Program-made: the position numbers and the translations under genes
Shown: in pieces, positions 58,774 to 64,000 of the stretch
How positions within the stretch are numbered: position 1 is the stretch's first letter
Layout of the letters: each line of letters begins with the position of its first letter
Notes under the pieces: generated by a model
Database searches by the model: none
Told to the model about the DNA's origin: nothing
The model's input: the letters and a program-made list of their open reading frames with translations, nothing else
Assembly: GCA_949130495.1 (NCBI GenBank)
Contig: OX422211.1
Span: 532,428,017 to 532,492,016 of the forward strand
Source: Sambucus nigra
Taxonomy: Eukaryota > Streptophyta > Magnoliopsida > Dipsacales > Adoxaceae
Direction: 5' to 3'
Length of the DNA stretch: 64,000 nt

Positions 58774-60202
58774 GATCTCACGTTCGAATGTAAAATTAAG
58801 GAATCCGGCTAAATGCTTGTAACTCTCATTATACAAACTGATACACTCTCGCATACCTTCCCAATGCATTGATTATTCAATCCTTAACTTGAAACTTACA
58901 AATCCATCACACCTAAGATATGAATAATCGCCCAATTTACCAACCTTACGGTTCTCTTTCATTCAGTTCATATTTGACGTTTAGTAAATTCCCACTTCTC
59001 AAAGAATTTATAAAAAAGGATTCGGTATTCTTAACTCCCAAGTATATTGAGGTAATAGCCAGAAACTCTCCTCAAGAGAACCCTTATTCCATAGAGGGTT
59101 ATATAAAAGAAAACAACACAATTTACTCTTATTAGTATCTCCATAATACTCCCAAAATGACCCATCTATTATATCTTAATATGAACCCTCATAATATCTC
59201 CCAAAACATGTACACTACACTATTTTGGAGGGTTCCTAAGCAATTGAACCCATTGAAAATGGGTAAAACAGGTATTGGCCAAAAGCAGGGACTAAAACGG
59301 ACAGGGGGTCCTAAACAACGAACCGGTCCGGGTCCTAAAATTGGATAGAAGACATTTAATGATCGGACCGATCCGATTTCCTAAAAAATAAACCGATCCA
59401 ATTTCCTAAAAAACAAATCGATCCGACTTTCCGACCCGGATCGGTTTGGTTTTGCAAAATTTCTTCTCTATAGCTTACGAAGTTAACACCCAAAATTTAT
59501 CTCCAAAACATCTAAAAATGTATTCTACATCACTAAAACCCAATTTTACTTTACTCTAACAATATCCTAACATAACATCCCATCCCAAATATTATTCCCA
59601 ACATTTCCATCAACAAACCCACATATATTTCTCATAAAATTCAAGAGTTTAACAAAAATTCTAGCGTTTAACCATAAAAGATCAAATAAGCTAAATCACC
59701 AACAAAATTATTGGATAACTCAAGCACACAATTATTTACCAAGTTTAATCATTTGCCTCAAAATTGGAGATGTTGAGTCTTCCTTGAATCCGAGTATTTG
59801 AGCCGAAATTCCCAAGATCTAAGCTTTTCTCTTCTCTTTTCTTCTATTCCTCTTCTTCTTCCTCTCTCTATTTCTAGGGTTTTCTCTCTTCTCACAATAA
59901 GATTGGCCACTCACGAGCATCTTAAGACTTTAAATCAATAAATCCCATATTTAAATGATAATACACACTTTAACTGACTAGGTTCCAGTTATTCGAGTCA
60001 AACTAGGTCAAATATACTCTGGAACCGAAACAAAACTTCCATACAGTCATTTTGACTATCTCGGCCTTTCCTGGATCAACCGTGCACTCTGATTCATCAT
60101 TCGAGGCTCCGAAAATAAAATTCACAATTCTCCTAATATAGTAATTTTGTTTCTCCCAAAATAATATTAATTCATAAGTCCTCGAATACATGTGGTGTTA
60201 CA
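58719..60202 (-). mobile_element. Gypsy 3' LTR, reversed, truncated
   Basis: Starts (minus strand) TGTAACACCACA at 60202 and matches the first 1.4 kb of LTR B (3694 to about 5095), including the palindrome region (about 59280-59460). Recognisable LTR sequence ends just beyond a (TA)n tract at about 58738-58772. It belongs to the element whose gag lies at 61399-62124. Confidence 0.85.
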
Positions 60203-60250
60203 ATCTCCCCTCCTTATAAAAATTTCGTCCTCAAAATTTTGGATAAATAC
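60203..60250 (-). other. Gypsy pol end and polypurine tract
   Basis: Minus-strand reading GAGGACGAAATTTTTATAAG then GAGGGGAGAT directly before the LTR start. This is the usual end of plant chromovirus-type Gypsy elements, where the last pol codons run into the polypurine tract. Confidence 0.85.
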
Positions 60251-61398
60251 ATACATACAAAGCTCACATCTTACAACCAAAATAACTACTCTTATCTCTT
60301 CATTTCCCAATAGCAAATTCATAATAACAATATACAACAAGGGGGCCCATACACCCTATATCCGTGCTCAATTGCATAATCAATACTCTACTCCACTATC
60401 CTTAAATTGTAACATAACTTCCACTCACCATTATAATTATATGCCTGAAATAACAAAGGCACCAACCCATGAACTAATCTCAGTCCCATAACGCTACAGG
60501 GATAAGCTAATTCTCAACAAATTAATCCAATAAATCATACATACTATAAATAATTATTTTAGAAAATGTTTGAAGATTTAGCCTTTCTCAATTCCCGACG
60601 TTCGCTACTTTCATGCAGGGGAGGACTCACAAGCAAACTCCTAATAAGGAACCCTCCCAATACAGTACTGTTTAGCTCTGTCGGGGATGGAGATCGGTCA
60701 GATTAGGACTAAAGTTTTTAAAAATCAATTTATATGGCTCCAAAATCCTAAAATATAATATAGAAAATAATTTTGTGAATTTGGATACACACAAATTACA
60801 TAATGTGCCCAAGCCACAAGGCGTCAATCTATACGATATTCTCATCAACATTAAGCTCTCAATACGCACATACAACTATGAGCTAAACTCTTCTCTCAGC
60901 ACTAAACCTGCTAAACCCTAATTCGCATTAGTAAAAGCCTAATACATCATAGTAAAATATCATCCCAAGATAGACCCATTCATAACTGGGTCCTAACAAT
61001 TTCATGCCTCTTGCCAAACCATACAATGATAGTCTTACCATTACCACTCAACACGGCTTAACAGTTGCACTCCAAAAAAACCATAACTCTACTAGCACAT
61101 CTCAAACTAATCTATTCTCCTAGAAGATATCATCTAAGTTCCACACTTACCCCCCTCAAGGTAATCAAATAAATATACAACCTGGTTATACAACCAACCA
61201 CGCATTAAATTCAATCCACTCGCGAATTCTAGAGATAACAGTCTTACATGCGCTTCTCTCAAAAGAAATCAAATCATACCCTATACATATAGGAAAAATA
61301 ATTCATATATTACCTCCATAATCTAACTGCTTTGCCTTATCAATGGGTCCTTGATCAAAATTCTCTTGTCCAAACCCGCCCATGAATTACTCTAGGGG
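60251..61398 (-). other. Internal remnant of the reversed Gypsy element
   Basis: Lies between the gag knuckle and the polypurine tract, where an intact element would have about 4 kb of protease, reverse transcriptase, RNase H and integrase. I recognise none of these domains; in-frame gag continues with stops only to about 61300. A large internal deletion or replacement is inferred. Confidence 0.55.
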
Positions 61399-62124
61399 TT
61401 ATGCATCCAAAACCTCTTCAAAAGGTTGTCCACTTCCTCTATTAGGACAATTCCTCTTCCCGTGGCGTATCTCCCCATAGAAGAAACATTTCCCCATAAA
61501 TCCTTCATGTCCACCCAGAGGATCAAAACGCTGTTGCGGCCCTTGATAATCCTGACTAGAGCCACTACAATCAAATCTAAGACCTCCAGAATGATTCCTT
61601 TTACTCAAAGCCCCTAAATGCAGATCCTGCTCCCTTTTCCTATCCCTCGATTGTTGTGATGATTTTACCCCACTGACATCACCTTCTCCCAACGTACTTG
61701 CCACATCCAGGTTCCCAAATTTCTTATCTCCTTTCAGATGAAGACGGTGGTCTTGATAATGTAATAACGATGCATTCATCACATCGATAAAATTCAGTAA
61801 TGTCGGGTTCCCCAACAAATGATGACGAATTCGCTAATCTAAACCTCCCAAGAACTTTGATATACGTTTCTCCTCTGAATTTTCCTCACCGGACACAAAT
61901 TTTGCCAATCGAGTAAATTCCTCTTCATATTCGGCTGCCGTCCTATCCCCATGTTTCACCTCTAGTAATCTTCTCCTCATCTCCGTCTGAATTTCCAAAG
62001 GGAAACACTTACGATCAGATCGAACCCAAAAATCTGATATAGACATCGTATCCCTCTTCTCTGACGTCGTGATCGACTCCCACCACCGGAGAGCGGCACT
62101 TACTAACTTAAAGGTGGCAAGCAT
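61399..62124 (-). pseudogene. gag: Gypsy gag (retrotransposon gag domain plus zinc knuckle), broken
   Basis: Minus-strand frame with the plant Gypsy gag core: LVSAALRWWES, then EVKHGDRTAAEYEEEFTRLA and KRISKFLGGLD. A TAG at about 61834-61836 interrupts it. The same frame continues through a charged linker to the zinc knuckle CFFYGEIRHGKRNC, in which the second Cys is Tyr. The N-terminal part of gag is missing, cut by a plus-strand LTR tail near 62130. In life it would form the capsid. Confidence 0.88.
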
Positions 62125-62139
62125 GACGATTCATCATCT

Positions 62140-62537
62140 ATGTCTAGTGTAGGATCTTTACTTCAGTACTCATTTGGGTATGTCGCCATCAGATTTAATA
62201 TTCATTTTATTCACTTGACCTTGGGTATCCAGGTTATTATTTCAGTTTACTGTTGTATTTTATAGTTGAACCGAAAGTTGATTCGGCCATTTTTATTCAT
62301 ATTATTCATTTGTGTTGGATTCAGTTATCAATTGTGTGGATGATTTAATTATTATTTACTGCCCCATATTGTTACTTAATGAAAGATAAAATTTGGCACC
62401 GTTCTAATTAAATTACTATGTGGTTAGTAACTTTAAAAAGTTTTTGATAGTGATGCTAAGAATGAGCCATATGAGACCAACATTTTTATTTTGACCATAG
62501 GATGGCCACCCGGTATTTTTGTAGGCGAGGTGTCACA
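62140..62537 (+). mobile_element. Gypsy LTR 3' tail, plus orientation
   Basis: The end (GTGATGCTAAGAATGAGCCA ... GGATGGCCACCCGGTATTTT ... GGTGTCACA) is collinear with the ends of LTR B (6640-6726) and the solo LTR (41470-41550). Only about 400 bp remain. Its orientation is opposite to the gag remnant next to it. Confidence 0.75.
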
Positions 62538-62750
62538 GTTTACTTTTTTACAAAATATTTTTAGGGGCCAAACCTTAAACAATTATATGAGGGAATTTTT
62601 GGTATTACACAAAATATACAGGTAGAAATGGGGGTCAAACCCCAATAATGGGGATGTAAATCCCAAAAACTCATCAAGTGGGGGTTAGATTTAATTTCGA
62701 AAATACAATGGATACAAAACCCAAAATGCCCCTATTTTTTAATGGAATAA
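62538..62750. repeat. Dispersed repeat R, copy 2
   Basis: Homologous to 47553-47770. It starts directly after the LTR end at 62537. Confidence 0.75.
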
Positions 62751-64000
62751 TTGATCCGATTGATTAATTATTTAATTGTTTTAATTCAAATATTAAATTG
62801 GAATGAAGTTGTTTCGATTTCATTCAAATTCAAACTTTTTTTGATTAATTGTAAAAATGCTCCCAATATTATCTCTCCATTCTCCTTTTCTCCCCCACCC
62901 TTTCACTCTTATGTTTTCCCACAACGATCATATTATGGACGTTGGTTAAAATTGTGTTGGACAGTATAAAAGAGTGTGCAGTCTTCATATTCTCCACATC
63001 ATATTATAGAGAAACTATGAGAGAAAATTATCAGTACTAGGCTATTATATCCCTAGGTTTACTTCCCTCTCTACATTTCATCAATTGTTTTGGTAGATTC
63101 GTGAAATAACTTTAGTCAAAGTGACATAGTATGTGCCTCAACCATTAATTTTTGAAGTGACATAGTTTATGCCTCAACTATCAAATTTTGACAGAATGTT
63201 TAATAGTACACAAAGTAATATAACAAATAACCTCATCTTGAATATTACACATACCCATACCCTCGCCACGTATGTTCTAAATTAAAATTTTGTATTTAGG
63301 AGAGAAAATTTAGAATATAATTTATTTTGTTTTAAATGAAAATTATATGCTCAATTAAAAAATTGAGGTATATTTTTTCTACATTTATGGTCATTCATGT
63401 TTGTTTAAACATAAATATAAATCATTTCGTAGTGCCAAAATTTGATGTAATGCATTTTAATTCTTTGTGGTTTAGTAGATTTATCCAGGCTTAAGTGCAT
63501 GAGAGGATAAGATCAGCTAAATAGATTACTTATTATAAGTTAATGTGGATTATGACTCAAGCTTCTGGTTGCTCCTATATTACTTCAAATATATTTCCAT
63601 ATTCACATATATTGGTTATGTTATATACTTGTAGATTATATGTCTTTGCAAAATATTACTTCTAACTTAAGTTTTTAATGTGTGTGTGTGTGTGTGTCTC
63701 AATATGCATTTCACACATTGTGTGTGTCCTATCTAGGATTGTTTTTCGATAGGTTTCCGAAACCAAATGGACTTTTGAAGAGAAATACCAATTTTATCAT
63801 TTGTACCGAGCAAAACATCAAAACTAAAACTGAAATCAAACCACTTGGTAACTATGGTAATTTTGGTAACCACATATACAACTACTGATAAAGAAGATAT
63901 GAAGACTTACAATGTAAAGAAAATAAAATGACAAATCAAATAATTGTTTTAAAATGCAAATGCACAGATTTATTGTGTACACATAAACTAAATAACCTCA
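62751..64000. other. Unassigned AT-rich DNA
   Basis: Holds one short tandem duplication (about 63118-63189: AGTGACATAGT...TGCCTCAAC, unit about 36 bp) and a (TG)n tract (63679-63697). No gene or element recognised. Confidence 0.5.

Noticed and set aside
58596..58869. Frames of alternating Tyr-Ile
   Set aside because: Translation of a TA microsatellite; the same applies to frames at 46937-47272, 47461-47685 and 948-1277.

Overview
This window looks like intergenic nuclear DNA of a flowering plant with a large, repeat-rich genome. I find no host gene, tRNA, rRNA or CRISPR array. Almost every recognisable stretch belongs to a transposable element, and many are inserted inside or cut against each other. 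Coding pieces are decayed by stops and frameshifts. Primer-binding sites complementary to initiator-Met tRNA (TGGTATCAGAGC) mark six LTR retrotransposon starts.

Layout. 1-8400: three pieces of long (3 kb or more) Ty3/Gypsy LTRs, one with a primer-binding site and a broken gag start. 8502-28908: one insertion bounded by a single 5-bp target duplication (AATCT). It consists of four LTRs alternating with three internal regions (period about 3.57 kb) of a non-autonomous Ty1/Copia SIRE-type element. A complete but dead autonomous SIRE-like element (20140-28715, duplication CAATA) sits inside the fourth LTR. 28909-32270: AT-rich DNA with minisatellites. 32280-42480: a decayed autonomous Helitron (Rep plus PIF1-like helicase), with a 3.9-kb solo Gypsy LTR inserted in frame in the helicase and flanked by GTGAT. 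42958-47770: two MITE-like foldbacks, a minus-strand Gypsy LTR fragment and a tandem pair of large AT-rich imperfect hairpins. 48300-51243: probable minus-strand Gypsy LTR. 51247-56374: a second non-autonomous Copia family carrying the same gag-like gene. 56375-58718: an old LTR/LARD-like relic with tandem repeats. 58719-62537: a minus-strand Gypsy element reduced to gag and one LTR piece, then a plus-strand LTR tail. 62538-64000: a dispersed repeat and unassigned AT-rich DNA.

How the parts relate. The non-autonomous elements encode only a coiled-coil plus CCHC zinc-knuckle protein. They share the primer-binding site, LTR ends and 3' non-coding region with the autonomous element, so they were probably mobilised by such a helper.

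Most notable signal: nearly every LTR family here, Copia and Gypsy alike, carries a short array of 10-12-bp self-complementary motifs (generally CG...CG) at a pitch of about 21 bp, two helical turns. Motif sequence differs by family, but pitch and layout recur. In the Copia-type LTRs the array lies about 30-65 bp upstream of a TATA-like box. Two further LTR or internal hairpins show compensatory base changes between copies. Boundaries marked 'about' were judged by eye.
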